DNA from: Crystallibacter degradans
GTDB lineage: Bacteria; Actinomycetota; Actinomycetes; Actinomycetales; Micrococcaceae
Direction of reading: 5' to 3'
DNA: 64,000 nucleotides
Assembly (NCBI RefSeq): GCF_012952295.1
Contig: NZ_JABBCH010000004.1
Location: forward strand, 248,001-312,000
The notes under the pieces were generated by a model. That model saw nothing but the letters and a program-made list of their open reading frames with translations. It did no database searches and was not told the origin of the DNA. Below, piece after piece: positions 35,136 to 44,055 of the stretch. The translations under genes were made by a program, and so were the position numbers. Position 1 is the stretch's first letter. Each line of letters opens with the position of its first letter.

Positions 35136-36070
35136 GCCAGTTTTCCCGCCAGTTCCAGCGCACGGACCTTGAATTCGGCGGGCTGGAGGATTTCAAACTC
35201 GAACCCCATTGCGGCGAGCTGCATCAAGGGGTAGTCCAGCGAATCGAAACCCGAACGCAGAACGGTACTGCCGCCGTCGTCGGTTAGCTCCGCTACTTGG
35301 GGAGGTATCCGTTCGGCCACCGTTTGAAGCGGCGCGAAAATACGTACGACGACGTCATAACGATAGGGCGAGCGCGTGATCGAGCGCTGGACATACGTTG
35401 CCAGATCTTTTTGCGGCAGCGGCCTGGGCGTGAAGCGCTCCCGTGCCGAAGGAACGCTTTCGAACCTGTCGACGCGGAAAGTCCGCCAGTCCTGGCGGCC
35501 CAGATCCCAGGCCACCAGGTACCATCGGTGTCCGGTATCTACCAGGCCGTAAGGCTCGGCCAGGCGCCGGAAGGACTCGCTGTCCGGTTTGGCGTAACGG
35601 AACGCCACCACCCGGCGGTCGGAAATGGCGGCGGAAACGCTGGTCAGCGTCTCCGGGTTCACCACAGTCCGCGGGCTGCTCAACGTGGTGACCGCGTTCT
35701 TGAGCATGGTGAATTTGGGCCGGAGCCGCGACGGGAGTACTTGTTCAAGCTTGGTCAGCGCCCGTACCGACGCTTCGGCAACACCTGAGACGGGACTGGC
35801 GGTGACGGCGCTGAGCCCCAGTGCAACGGCCAGGGCTTCGTCATCGTCCAGCAGCAGCGGCGGCAACTGCGCGCCGGCGCCGAGCTGATAGCCGCCGGCC
35901 ACTCCGGGCGACGCGTTGATGGGGTAGCCGAGACTGCGTAGCTTGTCGATGTCCCGCCTGACGGTCCGCTCCGTGACGCTCATGCGCGCAGCTAAAGCCG
36001 AACCCGTCCATTCGCGCCGCATCTGGAGCAGGGACAATAGCTGAAGCAGCCGTGCCGACGTTTCAAGCAT
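35120..36070 (-). CDS. WYL-domain transcriptional regulator (YafY type)
   Basis: A 316-residue regulator with an N-terminal winged helix-turn-helix (HTH_11, about 5-60, including MSVTERTVRRDIDKLRSLGYPI) and a WYL domain (about 140-210, RRVVAFRYAKPDSE and GHRWYLVAWD), followed by a WCX C-terminal extension. WYL domains bind nucleic acid or other ligands; target genes are unknown. The adjacent divergent DinB gene, 136 bp away, is the usual candidate partner. ATG 36070 is chosen because a TAGATT -10 box lies 6 nt before it, which rules out the GTG at 36076. Confidence 0.88.
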   Translation of the reverse strand: MLETSARLLQLLSLLQMRREWTGSALAARMSVTERTVRRDIDKLRSLGYPINASPGVAGGYQLGAGAQLPPLLLDDDEALAVALGLSAVTASPVSGVAEASVRALTKLEQVLPSRLRPKFTMLKNAVTTLSSPRTVVNPETLTSVSAAISDRRVVAFRYAKPDSESFRRLAEPYGLVDTGHRWYLVAWDLGRQDWRTFRVDRFESVPSARERFTPRPLPQKDLATYVQRSITRSPYRYDVVVRIFAPLQTVAERIPPQVAELTDDGGSTVLRSGFDSLDYPLMQLAAMGFEFEILQPAEFKVRALELAGKLAKAGR

Positions 36071-36076
36071 GCACAC

Positions 36077-36082
36077 AATCTA
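36077..36082 (-). promoter_or_regulatory. -10 box of a leaderless WYL-regulator transcript
   Basis: TAGATT on the minus strand, then 6 nt, then the ATG of the WYL regulator at 36070. No Shine-Dalgarno. It decides the start over the GTG at 36076. Confidence 0.5.
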
Positions 36083-36205
36083 CGCCCCAATGCGGACAGC
36101 CGCCGTCCTGAATTCTCTGGGCAAACCGGCGGCGGCCAGACATGATGGAGCCAGACAAGCTGCAGCGCCGCGGTGGGCGGAGCTGATCGGGAAAGGGCGC
36201 GGAAA

Positions 36206-36763
36206 ATGGTGTTCAACGCTGAATTCGAACTGCTGGACCAGCTTCAGTGGCACTGGGAGAACCAGGCCAGACCACGGCTAAAGGGGCTGACCGACGAGGA
36301 GTATTTCTGGGAACCGGGGGAGGACTGCTGGAACGTCCGCCACCGCGGGACCAGCCATGCGCCGATGTCCGTAGGTTCGGGTGATTACACGATCGACTTC
36401 GCCATACCCGAACCCTATCCGGCACCAGTCACCACCATCGCCTGGCGGCTCGGCCATATCCTGGTCGGAGTGCTGGGAGCCAGAAACGCGTCGCACTTCG
36501 GCGGGCCGGCCGTCGATTACGAAAGCTTTGACTATCCGGGAACCGCAGACGGTGCGCTGGCGCTGCTGGACGAATACTATGCCCGCTGGATCGACGGCGT
36601 GGGTTCCTTGGGCGAGCCGGGCCTGGAGAAACCCTGCGGGGCGGCAGAGGGGCAGTTTGCGGACCGTTCCATGGCGGCGCTGGTACTGCACATCAACCGC
36701 GAAATGATCCATCATCTTGCCGAAGTGGCCCTGCTGCGGGACCTTTTTGCCCACCGGCAGTAG
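36206..36763 (+). CDS. DinB-family protein
   Basis: A 185-residue protein of the DinB/YfiT-like four-helix-bundle superfamily. His residues in the conserved metal-site pattern are seen in WRLGHILVG (near residue 80) and EMIHHLAEV (near 172). Many family members are thiol-dependent transferases (mycothiol or bacillithiol), so an actinothiol-dependent reaction is possible but unproven. I chose ATG 36206 because the 11 codons before it in the same frame lack support; GCGGAAA precedes it. Divergent from a WYL regulator gene. Confidence 0.83.
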   Translation: MVFNAEFELLDQLQWHWENQARPRLKGLTDEEYFWEPGEDCWNVRHRGTSHAPMSVGSGDYTIDFAIPEPYPAPVTTIAWRLGHILVGVLGARNASHFGGPAVDYESFDYPGTADGALALLDEYYARWIDGVGSLGEPGLEKPCGAAEGQFADRSMAALVLHINREMIHHLAEVALLRDLFAHRQ

Positions 36764-36806
36764 AGGGCTTCGACAGCGCCGTCTTCGACTGGGGAAGAGC
36801 CGGCGC

Positions 36807-36968
36807 TTACCAGCGCATCAGCTGCGAGAACGGGCGGCTGGGCAGGACGCCGTCGGACCAGTCCTGCAGGGACCGCTCCTCCGGAGTATGGCCGTGTCCA
36901 TCGCTGGGGATGATGGCGACGGTGGCAACGAGGATGAGGATGAAAGCCAGGGCTAGAAGAAGTTCCAT
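36807..36968 (-). CDS. Small single-span membrane protein, 53 residues, unknown function
   Basis: Too short for usual gene finding. The N-terminus MELLLALAFILILVATVAII is a clear transmembrane segment, then a His/Asp-rich PSDGHGHTPEER and a polar C-terminal tail ending in FSQLMRW. No cleavage or lipobox is evident, so it probably sits in the membrane with the tail outside or inside at unknown orientation. It is convergent with the DinB gene and divergent from the GlxA-type regulator. The Shine-Dalgarno is weak. Real status rests on the protein-like composition and codon pattern. Confidence 0.55.
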   Translation of the reverse strand: MELLLALAFILILVATVAIIPSDGHGHTPEERSLQDWSDGVLPSRPFSQLMRW

Positions 36969-37037
36969 GACTTCATGGTGCGCCGGTATGGGCCAAAAAA
37001 AGAGTGGCAGAAACGACCGCTAACGATAAAAAACTGC

Positions 37038-37043
37038 CATAAT
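37038..37043 (+). promoter_or_regulatory. -10 box of a leaderless glxA-type transcript
   Basis: CATAAT, then 6 nt, then ATG 37050. No Shine-Dalgarno is present. Confidence 0.5.
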
Positions 37044-37049
37044 GGACGC

Positions 37050-38024
37050 ATGCTTAGAAACGTAGCCGTGCTGGTGCTTCCAGGTACCTCGCCGTTCGAA
37101 TTCGGGGTCGCATGCGAGGTGTTCGGCATTGATCGTTCCGCCCGTGGAACCGGGGTGCCGGCCTTCGATTTCAAGGTCTGCACACCTACGCCGGGGAAGG
37201 TGGACACCAAGACCGGGTTTTCCATCGACGTCGAACTGGGGCTGGAAGCGGCCGAGGACGCGGATCTGCTCATCGTGGCGCCCTATCAATGGGACGCGCC
37301 GGTGCCGGAAAAGGTTAAGCAGTCCCTCCGCCGCGCCCATGCTCGTGGAGCGTGGGTGATGTCTTTGTGCACGGGTGCTTTCGTCCTGGCTGGAGCCGGC
37401 TTGCTGGACGGCCGCCGCGCCACCACGCACTGGCAGTACTCGCAGCAGCTTGCCCAGCAATACCCGCAGATCCATGTCGACGAGAATGTGCTCTACGTCC
37501 AGGATGACCGGATCATCACCAGCGCCGGTACATCGGCCGGGATTGATGCCTGCCTGCATCTGGTCCGGACGGAGCTCGGTGCCGGAGTGGCGGCAGCCAT
37601 TGCCCGGGACATGGTGGTGCCGCCGCACCGGGAGGGTGGCCAGGCCCAGTACATCGCGCGGCCCTTGTCGCTGGAAGGTTGCAGCACGCTCAAGGACCTC
37701 GTGGTCTGGCTCAGCGAGAATCTTGACCGCGAGGTCTCCATCGCGGAACTGTCCCAACGCGTGCACATGTCGGAACGGACTTTCGCCAGGCGGTTCCGCG
37801 CCGAGACCGGCGCCACGCCCGCTGCCTGGATCAATGCCCAGCGTGTGTTGCTGGCCCAGGAGCTGCTGGAAACCTCGGATCTGAACATCGACGAGATTGC
37901 CCGCGCCACCGGTTTCGGTCAGGCGGTCCTGCTGCGCCATCATTTCGTCAAAGCACTCAGCATTTCGCCTGCAGCCTACCGCCGGACATTCCGGGGAAGC
38001 TCCGCGGCCATGGCTGTCCACTAA
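37050..38024 (+). CDS. GlxA-family transcriptional regulator (DJ-1/PfpI plus AraC domain)
   Basis: A 324-residue regulator. The N-terminal DJ-1/PfpI-like domain (about 1-190) has the nucleophile-elbow-like sequence MSLCTGAFVLAGAGLLDGR, a ligand-sensing domain in this family. Two AraC-type helix-turn-helix motifs occupy the C-terminal 100 residues (SIAELSQRVHMSERTFARRF and NIDEIARATGFGQAVLLRHHF). Members regulate amine, nitrile or antibiotic metabolism, but no target can be named here. ATG 37050 sits 6 nt after a -10 box. A bidirectional terminator follows. Confidence 0.9.
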   Translation: MLRNVAVLVLPGTSPFEFGVACEVFGIDRSARGTGVPAFDFKVCTPTPGKVDTKTGFSIDVELGLEAAEDADLLIVAPYQWDAPVPEKVKQSLRRAHARGAWVMSLCTGAFVLAGAGLLDGRRATTHWQYSQQLAQQYPQIHVDENVLYVQDDRIITSAGTSAGIDACLHLVRTELGAGVAAAIARDMVVPPHREGGQAQYIARPLSLEGCSTLKDLVVWLSENLDREVSIAELSQRVHMSERTFARRFRAETGATPAAWINAQRVLLAQELLETSDLNIDEIARATGFGQAVLLRHHFVKALSISPAAYRRTFRGSSAAMAVH

Positions 38025-38074
38025 CCGCAACGGTCTCCAGGCTTGCCGGCACACCAGGTGTCCCGCCGGAACGG

Positions 38075-38112
38075 AAAAGCCCCGCCAGCTGGTATTCCAG
38101 CGGCGGGGCTTT
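38075..38112. terminator. Bidirectional terminator between glxA-type gene and tRNA-Arg
   Basis: AGCCCCGCC with GGCGGGGCT extended by an inner AGCTGG/CCAG pair, flanked by AAAA on the left and TTT on the right. It therefore suits both the plus-strand regulator and the minus-strand tRNA. Confidence 0.85.
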
Positions 38113-38118
38113 CTGCGG

Positions 38119-38191
38119 TGCCCTCGATAGGATTCGAACCTACGGCCTTCTGCTCCGGAGGCAGACGCTCTATCCCCTGAGCTACGAGGGC
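38119..38191 (-). tRNA. tRNA-Arg, anticodon CCG
   Basis: The 73-nt minus-strand sequence folds into a complete cloverleaf: acceptor stem GCCCTCG/CGAGGGC, D-arm GCTC/GAGC, anticodon stem TCTGC/GCAGA around loop CTCCGGA (anticodon CCG), 5-nt variable loop and T-loop TTCGAAT. The discriminator base is A, and CCA is not encoded. It reads CGG codons. The divergent argS gene, which charges it, begins 246 nt away. Confidence 0.96.
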
Positions 38192-38424
38192 GCGGCGCCG
38201 GGTAAATCTTCCAGCACCTTTTGGGACGTCAATGAGCTTATCAGGAACTACCCCCACAGACACAAACCGTCAGTATCCGAGGACAGCGTCCTGGTGAATC
38301 CGGCGAACGCCCACCTCGTTGGAAAACCCGTGGAGAAACCATGTGACCGTACCTGTGCGCCAGATCTTCCGTGGTGGCAGCCACAGGCCACGGGGCGGCG
38401 GCAGAATCCGGTTTGCACTGCACT

Positions 38425-38430
38425 TATGCT
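38425..38430 (+). promoter_or_regulatory. -10 box of a leaderless argS transcript
   Basis: TATGCT, then 6 nt, then GTG 38437. No Shine-Dalgarno. A leaderless mRNA starting with GTG is predicted. Confidence 0.55.
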
Positions 38431-38436
38431 TAACGG

Positions 38437-40080
38437 GTGACTCCAGAAGAACTTTCCGCTGCCATTACCGCCTGCCTGCAGGATGCCGTCGACGCAAGTG
38501 ACTTCGCCGTCGAGATGCCCCGCGAGGTGCGGGTGGAGCGACCGAAGAGCCGCGAGCACGGTGACTGGGCTACGAATGTGGCCATGCAGCTGGGCAAGAA
38601 GGCGGGGATGAATCCGCGCCAGTTCGCCGAAATCCTCAGCGCCCGGCTGGCCAAGATCGACGGCGTTGCCAAGGTTGACATCGCCGGTCCCGGGTTTTTG
38701 AACATCACGCTGGACGCCGCGGCCGCGGGTTCACTGGCCCAGACTATCGTCGAAACCGGCGATAGGTATGGAACCGGAGAGGAGTACGCCGGCACCAAGA
38801 TCAACCTGGAGTTCGTCTCCGCCAATCCCACCGGGCCCATCCACTTGGGCGGGACACGCTGGGCTGCCTTGGGGGATTCGCTGGCCCGTATCCTGCAGGC
38901 GCAGGGGGCGGACGTTACGCGCGAGTACTACTTCAATGACCACGGCAACCAGATCGACCGCTTTGCCCGGTCCCTGCTCGCCAGCGCCAAGGGCGAGCCG
39001 GCCCCGGAGGACGGTTACGGCGGCGATTACATCGCGGATATTGCCAACGCCGTGCTGGCACAGAATCCGGACGCGCTCTCCGCGGCAGACCCGCAGGAAG
39101 AGTTCCGCAGCCGCGGCGTCGAGCTGATGTTTACTGCCATCAAAAAGTCGCTGCATGAGTTCGGCGTCGATTTCGATGTCTACTTCCACGAAAATGCGCT
39201 CTTTGAAGACGGCGCCGTCGACGCCCTGCTGGAACAACTCAAGACCTCCGGCAGCCTCTACTTCGACGATGGCGCCTGGTGGCTGAAGTCCACTGACTTC
39301 GGCGACGACAAGGACCGGGTTGTCATCAAGTCGGACGGCCACGCCGCCTACATTGCCGGCGACATCGCCTACTTCAAGAACAAGCGCGACCGTGGCTTCG
39401 AGCTGTGCATCTACATGCTCGGAGCCGACCACCACGGCTACGTGGCGCGGCTGAAAGCTGCTGCCGCCGCCATGGGCGACAGCGCGGACCGCGTTGAGGT
39501 CCTGATCGGCCAGATGGTGAACCTGGTCAAGGACGGCAAACCGGTCCGGATGTCCAAGCGCGCCGGCACGGTGGTCACCATGGAGGACCTGGTGGACGCT
39601 GTTGGTGTGGACGCGGCCCGCTACGCGCTGACCCGGTCGCACGCGGATTCCAACATCGACGTCGATCTGGACCTGCTGACCAAGCGCAGCAACGAGAACC
39701 CTGTGTTCTATGTGCAGTACGCGCATGCCCGTACCTGTGCCGTTGCACGTAACGCCGTAGCCGCAGGGGTGGACCGCAGCGCCTTCGACGCGTCTTTGCT
39801 GGACCATGCCACCGAAAACGAACTGCTGGCCTATCTCGGCGCCTACCCGTCCGTTGTGGCCACGGCTGCCAAGCTGCGCGAACCGCACCGGGTTGCCCGC
39901 CATCTGGAAGTCATCGCCGGCGCCTACCACCGCTGGTACGACTCCTGCCGCGTGACGCCGTTGGGCGATGGCGAAGTAACCGACCTGAACCGCACCCGAC
40001 TGTGGCTCAATGACGCAACCACGCAGGTTCTGGCCAATGGCCTGGGCCTGCTGGGCGTCAGCGCGCCGGAACGGATGTAA
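38437..40080 (+). CDS. argS: Arginyl-tRNA synthetase
   Basis: Class I aminoacyl-tRNA synthetase of 547 residues, charging tRNA-Arg. The N-terminal Add-1 domain (about 1-90) precedes the catalytic core with the HIGH-like [20 protein letters not shown] near residue 128, [15 protein letters not shown], and the KMSKS-like [15 protein letters not shown] near 370. The DALR anticodon-binding domain closes the C-terminus, ending ERM. Start GTG 38437 has a leaderless-type promoter. It opens the argS-lysA-hom-thrC-thrB-rho run, with lysA 2 nt behind. Confidence 0.97.
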   Translation: MTPEELSAAITACLQDAVDASDFAVEMPREVRVERPKSREHGDWATNVAMQLGKKAGMNPRQFAEILSARLAKIDGVAKVDIAGPGFLNITLDAAAAGSLAQTIVETGDRYGTGEEYAGTKINLEFVSANPTGPIHLGGTRWAALGDSLARILQAQGADVTREYYFNDHGNQIDRFARSLLASAKGEPAPEDGYGGDYIADIANAVLAQNPDALSAADPQEEFRSRGVELMFTAIKKSLHEFGVDFDVYFHENALFEDGAVDALLEQLKTSGSLYFDDGAWWLKSTDFGDDKDRVVIKSDGHAAYIAGDIAYFKNKRDRGFELCIYMLGADHHGYVARLKAAAAAMGDSADRVEVLIGQMVNLVKDGKPVRMSKRAGTVVTMEDLVDAVGVDAARYALTRSHADSNIDVDLDLLTKRSNENPVFYVQYAHARTCAVARNAVAAGVDRSAFDASLLDHATENELLAYLGAYPSVVATAAKLREPHRVARHLEVIAGAYHRWYDSCRVTPLGDGEVTDLNRTRLWLNDATTQVLANGLGLLGVSAPERM

Positions 40081-40082
40081 GC

Positions 40083-41558
40083 ATGACTTCAACAATTCGC
40101 GATTCATCCCCGCTCGCTCCCCAGTGGTTGAGCTATCCGGAAGACGCCAACCAACTGCAGCCCAAGATGTGGGCCCGCGACGTGGCCCGCGGTGCCAGCG
40201 GCGAGCTGGAGATCGACGGCGTTGGCGTCAGCGACCTCAAGGCCCGTTTCGGCTCGCCGCTCTTCGTCATGTCCGAGACCGACTTCCGTGCCCGCGCCCG
40301 GGACTTCAAGGACTCCTTCGACGCCGCTTTCGCCGATCTGTGCGGGGGAGTGGACGTCTACTACGCCGGAAAGTCCTTTCTCTGCATCGAGGTAGCGCGC
40401 TGGGTGGAGCAGGAAGGCCTTCGGCTGGATACCTGCTCCGGCGGGGAACTGGCCGTGGCTGCACGGGCAGGCATCCCCGGTGAGAAGCTTGGCCTGCACG
40501 GGAACAACAAGTCCGATGCGGAACTGAACCGTGCCCTGGACATGAAGCTGGGCCGGATCGTGGTGGACAGCCTGGATGAACTCCGGCGGCTGTCAACCCT
40601 TGCCGCCAGCCGGTCCGAGCAGGCCAATGTCATGCTGCGCCTGACGCCCGGTGTGCACGCCCACACGCATGAATTCATAGCCACCGCGCACGAGGACCAG
40701 AAGTTCGGTCTCTCCATGGCAGCAGCGGACACGGAGTCCGGTACAGCGAACGACGGCGGGGCGTCGCCTTCCGCAGGCAACTCACCGGCCGCACGGGCAG
40801 TCAACGAAGCCCTGGCATCCGAGTCCATCAATCTGCTGGGACTGCATTGCCACATCGGTTCCCAGATCTTCGAGCCTGAAGGTTTCGCCCTGGCGGCGGA
40901 GCGGCTGCTGACCTTCGTCGCCCAAATCCGTGACGAACACGGCGTCGAGCTCCCCGAACTGGATCTGGGCGGCGGCTACGGCATTGCCTACACCGAGGCC
41001 GATACGCCCCGCCCGCCGGCCGAACTCGCGGAGGCGATGGCTGCCGTCGTTAGTTCCACTTGCCGCAGGTTGGAGCTGAAGGTTCCGCGGATCTCGATCG
41101 AACCGGGGCGCGCCATCGTGGGGCCGAGCACGTTCACCTTGTACGAAACGGGAACGCTGAAGACCGTGAACGTGGACAGTGAGGAAGGACAGACCTATCC
41201 GCGGCGTTACATTTCCGTAGACGGCGGAATGAGCGACAACGCCCGCCCCGTACTGTACGACGCCGACTATTCGGCGGTATTGGCTTCCCGTGTGACGGAT
41301 GAAGACCCGATTATTTCCCGCGTGGTTGGCAAACATTGCGAAAGCGGTGACATTGTAGTGCGGGACGTCTATCTGCCGGGCGACGTAGCCGCCGGGGACC
41401 TGCTGGCGGTGCCGGGCACTGGAGCGTACTGCTGGGCGCTGGCCAGCAACTACAACTATGTGGCGCGGCCGCCGGTAGTTGCGGTCCGTGACGGCCAGGC
41501 ACGGCTGATTGTCCGCGGCGAAACAGAAGAGGATCTTCTGGCCCGCGACCCGGGCTGA
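40083..41558 (+). CDS. lysA: Diaminopimelate decarboxylase
   Basis: Last step of lysine synthesis: meso-diaminopimelate to L-lysine, PLP-dependent. The 491-residue protein has the alanine-racemase-type barrel with Lys in YYAGKSFLC (near residue 98), LHCHIGSQIFEPEGF and DLGGGYGIAYTE, and C-terminal beta-domain CESGDIVVRDVYLPG contributing the active-site Cys-Glu-Ser. It is longer than the usual 420-450 residues because of a low-complexity insertion (about 218-240, rich in Ser/Ala/Gly) and an N-terminal extension. It starts 2 nt after argS. A short GC hairpin with T6 lies before hom and may attenuate. Confidence 0.96.
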   Translation: MTSTIRDSSPLAPQWLSYPEDANQLQPKMWARDVARGASGELEIDGVGVSDLKARFGSPLFVMSETDFRARARDFKDSFDAAFADLCGGVDVYYAGKSFLCIEVARWVEQEGLRLDTCSGGELAVAARAGIPGEKLGLHGNNKSDAELNRALDMKLGRIVVDSLDELRRLSTLAASRSEQANVMLRLTPGVHAHTHEFIATAHEDQKFGLSMAAADTESGTANDGGASPSAGNSPAARAVNEALASESINLLGLHCHIGSQIFEPEGFALAAERLLTFVAQIRDEHGVELPELDLGGGYGIAYTEADTPRPPAELAEAMAAVVSSTCRRLELKVPRISIEPGRAIVGPSTFTLYETGTLKTVNVDSEEGQTYPRRYISVDGGMSDNARPVLYDADYSAVLASRVTDEDPIISRVVGKHCESGDIVVRDVYLPGDVAAGDLLAVPGTGAYCWALASNYNYVARPPVVAVRDGQARLIVRGETEEDLLARDPG

Positions 41559-41627
41559 GGCCCGATCGTCCGCTCCGGGGCGGCGGATTTTTTGGAAACA
41601 ACAATGGCTTTGGGAGTTAGAACAGCA

Positions 41628-42947
41628 ATGAACACGCTGAAAGTGGCACTCTTGGGATGCGGAAATGTCGGATCCCAGGTGGCCCGGATTCTCCTGGACG
41701 ACGCCGCTGAACTGGCCTCGCGTTCGGGAGCCCGGCTGGAGCTTGCCGGAATTGCCGTCCGCAACGTCGACGCGCCGCGTGACGTTGACCTGCCCCGTGA
41801 TCTCTTCACGGACGACGCCGAGACGCTGGTCAAGGACGCGGATATTGTCATAGAGCTCATGGGCGGCCTGGAGCCGGCTCGGTCGCTCATTCTGCGCTCC
41901 ATCGAGCACGGGGCCTCGGTAGTCAGCGGCAACAAAGCGCTGCTCGCGGCCGACGGTCCCGCCCTGTACGAGAAGGCCTCCGCCGCGGGCGTCGAACTCT
42001 ACTATGAGGCGGCCGTGGCGGGAGCCATTCCGATTCTGCGCCCCATCCAGGACAGCCTTTCCGGGGACAGGATCAAGCGGGTGCTGGGCATCGTCAACGG
42101 CACGACCAATTACATCCTTGACCAGATGGACACGACCGGGGCAGCCTTCGAGGACGCGCTGAAGGCCGCGCAGGTCCTCGGCTACGCAGAGGCGGATCCA
42201 ACGGCCGACGTCGAGGGGCTGGATGCGGCGGCGAAGGGCACCTTGCTTGCCTCGCTGGCTTTCCACACGATGTTCCCGCTGGACGCGGTCAAGTGCGAGG
42301 GCATCACCGGCATCACCTCCGCAGACATCGACGCGGCCAAAGACACCGGCTTCGTCATCAAACTGCTGGCAATCGCCGAGAAGCAGCCGACCAAGGACGG
42401 CGGCGAAGGGGTGTCCGTGCGCGTGCATCCGACCCTGCTGCCGCGTACCCACCCGCTGGCCGCCGTCCACGGCGCCTTCAACGCCGTGTTCGTTGAGGCG
42501 GAGAACGCCGGCGAGCTGATGTTCTACGGCCAGGGTGCAGGCGGACGTCCTACGGCCTCGGCCGTGCTCGGCGACGTGGTCAGCGCCGCACGCCGCATGG
42601 TCAGCGGCGGCCGGGGACGTACCGAAACCACGGGCCAGCACCTGCCGGTCCTGGGCGAAGACAGCATCCTCACCAGCTACTACATCGGCATCGACGCGGC
42701 CGACCAGCCCGGCGTCCTGGCCAAGATTGCCCACGTCTTCGCAGACCATGGAGTGTCGATCGAAGTCATGCGCCAGACCATGCACACGGAAGACCTGGTC
42801 TCAATAGAGGACGGAACCGCATCTGCGGAACTGCGCATCATCACTCACCGCGGCACCGAGAAATCGCTGGCCGCAACGGTGGAAGCCATCAAGGATCTCG
42901 ACATTGTTAATTCAGTTACTTCCGTACTGCGAGTAGAAGGAGTCTAA
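41628..42947 (+). CDS. hom: Homoserine dehydrogenase
   Basis: Reduces aspartate semialdehyde to homoserine, the entry to threonine and methionine. The 439-residue protein has Rossmann motif GCGNVGSQVARIL at about 10-22, the catalytic-domain motif GIVNGTTNYILDQM near 155, and a C-terminal ACT domain (about 355-430, PGVLAKIAHVFADHGVSIEVM) for feedback control by threonine. I chose ATG 41628 because the protein then begins like homologues; ATGs at 41592 and 41604 are in frame. GGGAG lies 12 nt upstream. thrC follows at once. Confidence 0.95.
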   Translation: MNTLKVALLGCGNVGSQVARILLDDAAELASRSGARLELAGIAVRNVDAPRDVDLPRDLFTDDAETLVKDADIVIELMGGLEPARSLILRSIEHGASVVSGNKALLAADGPALYEKASAAGVELYYEAAVAGAIPILRPIQDSLSGDRIKRVLGIVNGTTNYILDQMDTTGAAFEDALKAAQVLGYAEADPTADVEGLDAAAKGTLLASLAFHTMFPLDAVKCEGITGITSADIDAAKDTGFVIKLLAIAEKQPTKDGGEGVSVRVHPTLLPRTHPLAAVHGAFNAVFVEAENAGELMFYGQGAGGRPTASAVLGDVVSAARRMVSGGRGRTETTGQHLPVLGEDSILTSYYIGIDAADQPGVLAKIAHVFADHGVSIEVMRQTMHTEDLVSIEDGTASAELRIITHRGTEKSLAATVEAIKDLDIVNSVTSVLRVEGV

Positions 42948-44048
42948 GTGGCCCACCAATGGCGCGGCGTTATCCGCGAGTACGCCGAACGTCTGCCCGT
43001 CACGGACCGGACCGAGATCATTACGCTCGGTGAAGGCGGAACGCCGCTGGTCCATGCCAAGGCCCTCTCCAAGCTGACCGGCTCCAGCGTGTACCTGAAG
43101 GTGGAGGGGATGAACCCCACCGGCTCCTTCAAGGACCGCGGGATGACCATGGCCATCACCGCCGCCGTGGAAGCCGGGGCCAAGGCCGTAGTATGCGCCT
43201 CAACGGGCAACACCTCGGCTTCCGCTGCCGCGTACGCCACCCAGGCAGGCCTGAAGTGCGCCGTGTTGGTGCCCGCCGGGAAGATCGCGATGGGCAAGAT
43301 GAGCCAGGCCATCGCCCACGGCGCGGAGATCATCCAGATCAACGGCAACTTCGACAACTGCCTCGAAGTTGCCCGGAAGTTGTCGGAAGCGTACCCGGTT
43401 TTCCTGGTCAACTCCGTCAACCCTGCACGGATCCAGGGCCAGAAGACCGCTGCCTTCGAGACCGTCGACTTCCTGGGAGATGCCCCGGACATCCATGTGA
43501 TGCCCGTGGGCAACGCCGGCAACATCACGGCCTACTGGAAGGGCTACCAGGAGTACGCCAAGCCCTACGAGTCCGAAACAACTGGAACCCTCGAAGCCGT
43601 CGCCACCAAGACACCTACGCTGTGGGGTTTCCAGGCTGCCGGTGCGGCACCGCTGGTGCTGGGACACCCGGTCACCGAGCCTGAAACCATCGCCACCGCC
43701 ATCCGGATCGGCAACCCCGCATCTTGGGACACCGCCATTGCCGCCCGTGACGAATCGGGCGGCCTGATCGATTCGGTGACGGACGAGGAAATCCTCAAGG
43801 CGCACCGCTGGCTGTCCTCCAAGGAAGGCGTGTTCGTCGAGCCGGGTTCTGCAGCGGGCGTTGCCGGCGTCATCAAGAAACACGCTGCCGGAGAAGTCCC
43901 GGCGGGCAAGACCATTGTGATCACAGTGACCGGTCACGGCTTGAAGGATCCGCAGTGGGCCTTGCAGACCGAAGACGGCCACGAGGTTACGCCCGTCAAG
44001 GTGGATTTCGACGTCGTGAGCGTGGCTGCAGCCCTTGGTCTCGAATAA
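42948..44048 (+). CDS. thrC: Threonine synthase
   Basis: Last step to threonine: converts O-phosphohomoserine, PLP-dependent fold-type II. The 366-residue protein has the lysine in [11 protein letters not shown] near residue 62 and the phosphate-binding GNAGN ([18 protein letters not shown] near 185). Start GTG 42948 begins immediately after the hom stop and shows GAAGGAG 5 nt upstream. This is the short (type 2-like) form common in Actinobacteria. thrB follows with only 7 nt or an overlap, depending on the start. Confidence 0.96.
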   Translation: MAHQWRGVIREYAERLPVTDRTEIITLGEGGTPLVHAKALSKLTGSSVYLKVEGMNPTGSFKDRGMTMAITAAVEAGAKAVVCASTGNTSASAAAYATQAGLKCAVLVPAGKIAMGKMSQAIAHGAEIIQINGNFDNCLEVARKLSEAYPVFLVNSVNPARIQGQKTAAFETVDFLGDAPDIHVMPVGNAGNITAYWKGYQEYAKPYESETTGTLEAVATKTPTLWGFQAAGAAPLVLGHPVTEPETIATAIRIGNPASWDTAIAARDESGGLIDSVTDEEILKAHRWLSSKEGVFVEPGSAAGVAGVIKKHAAGEVPAGKTIVITVTGHGLKDPQWALQTEDGHEVTPVKVDFDVVSVAAALGLE

Positions 44049-44055
44049 CACCGCC

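Noticed and set aside
41559-41600. Attenuator-like hairpin plus T6 between lysA and hom
   Set aside because: The stem is only about five pairs and has a poor loop; listed in the lysA entry as a possibility but not as a feature.
40782-42785. 667-codon minus-strand frame opposite lysA and hom
   Set aside because: It spans two real genes and their gap but shows no motif, signal or start site; long antisense frames are expected at this GC content.
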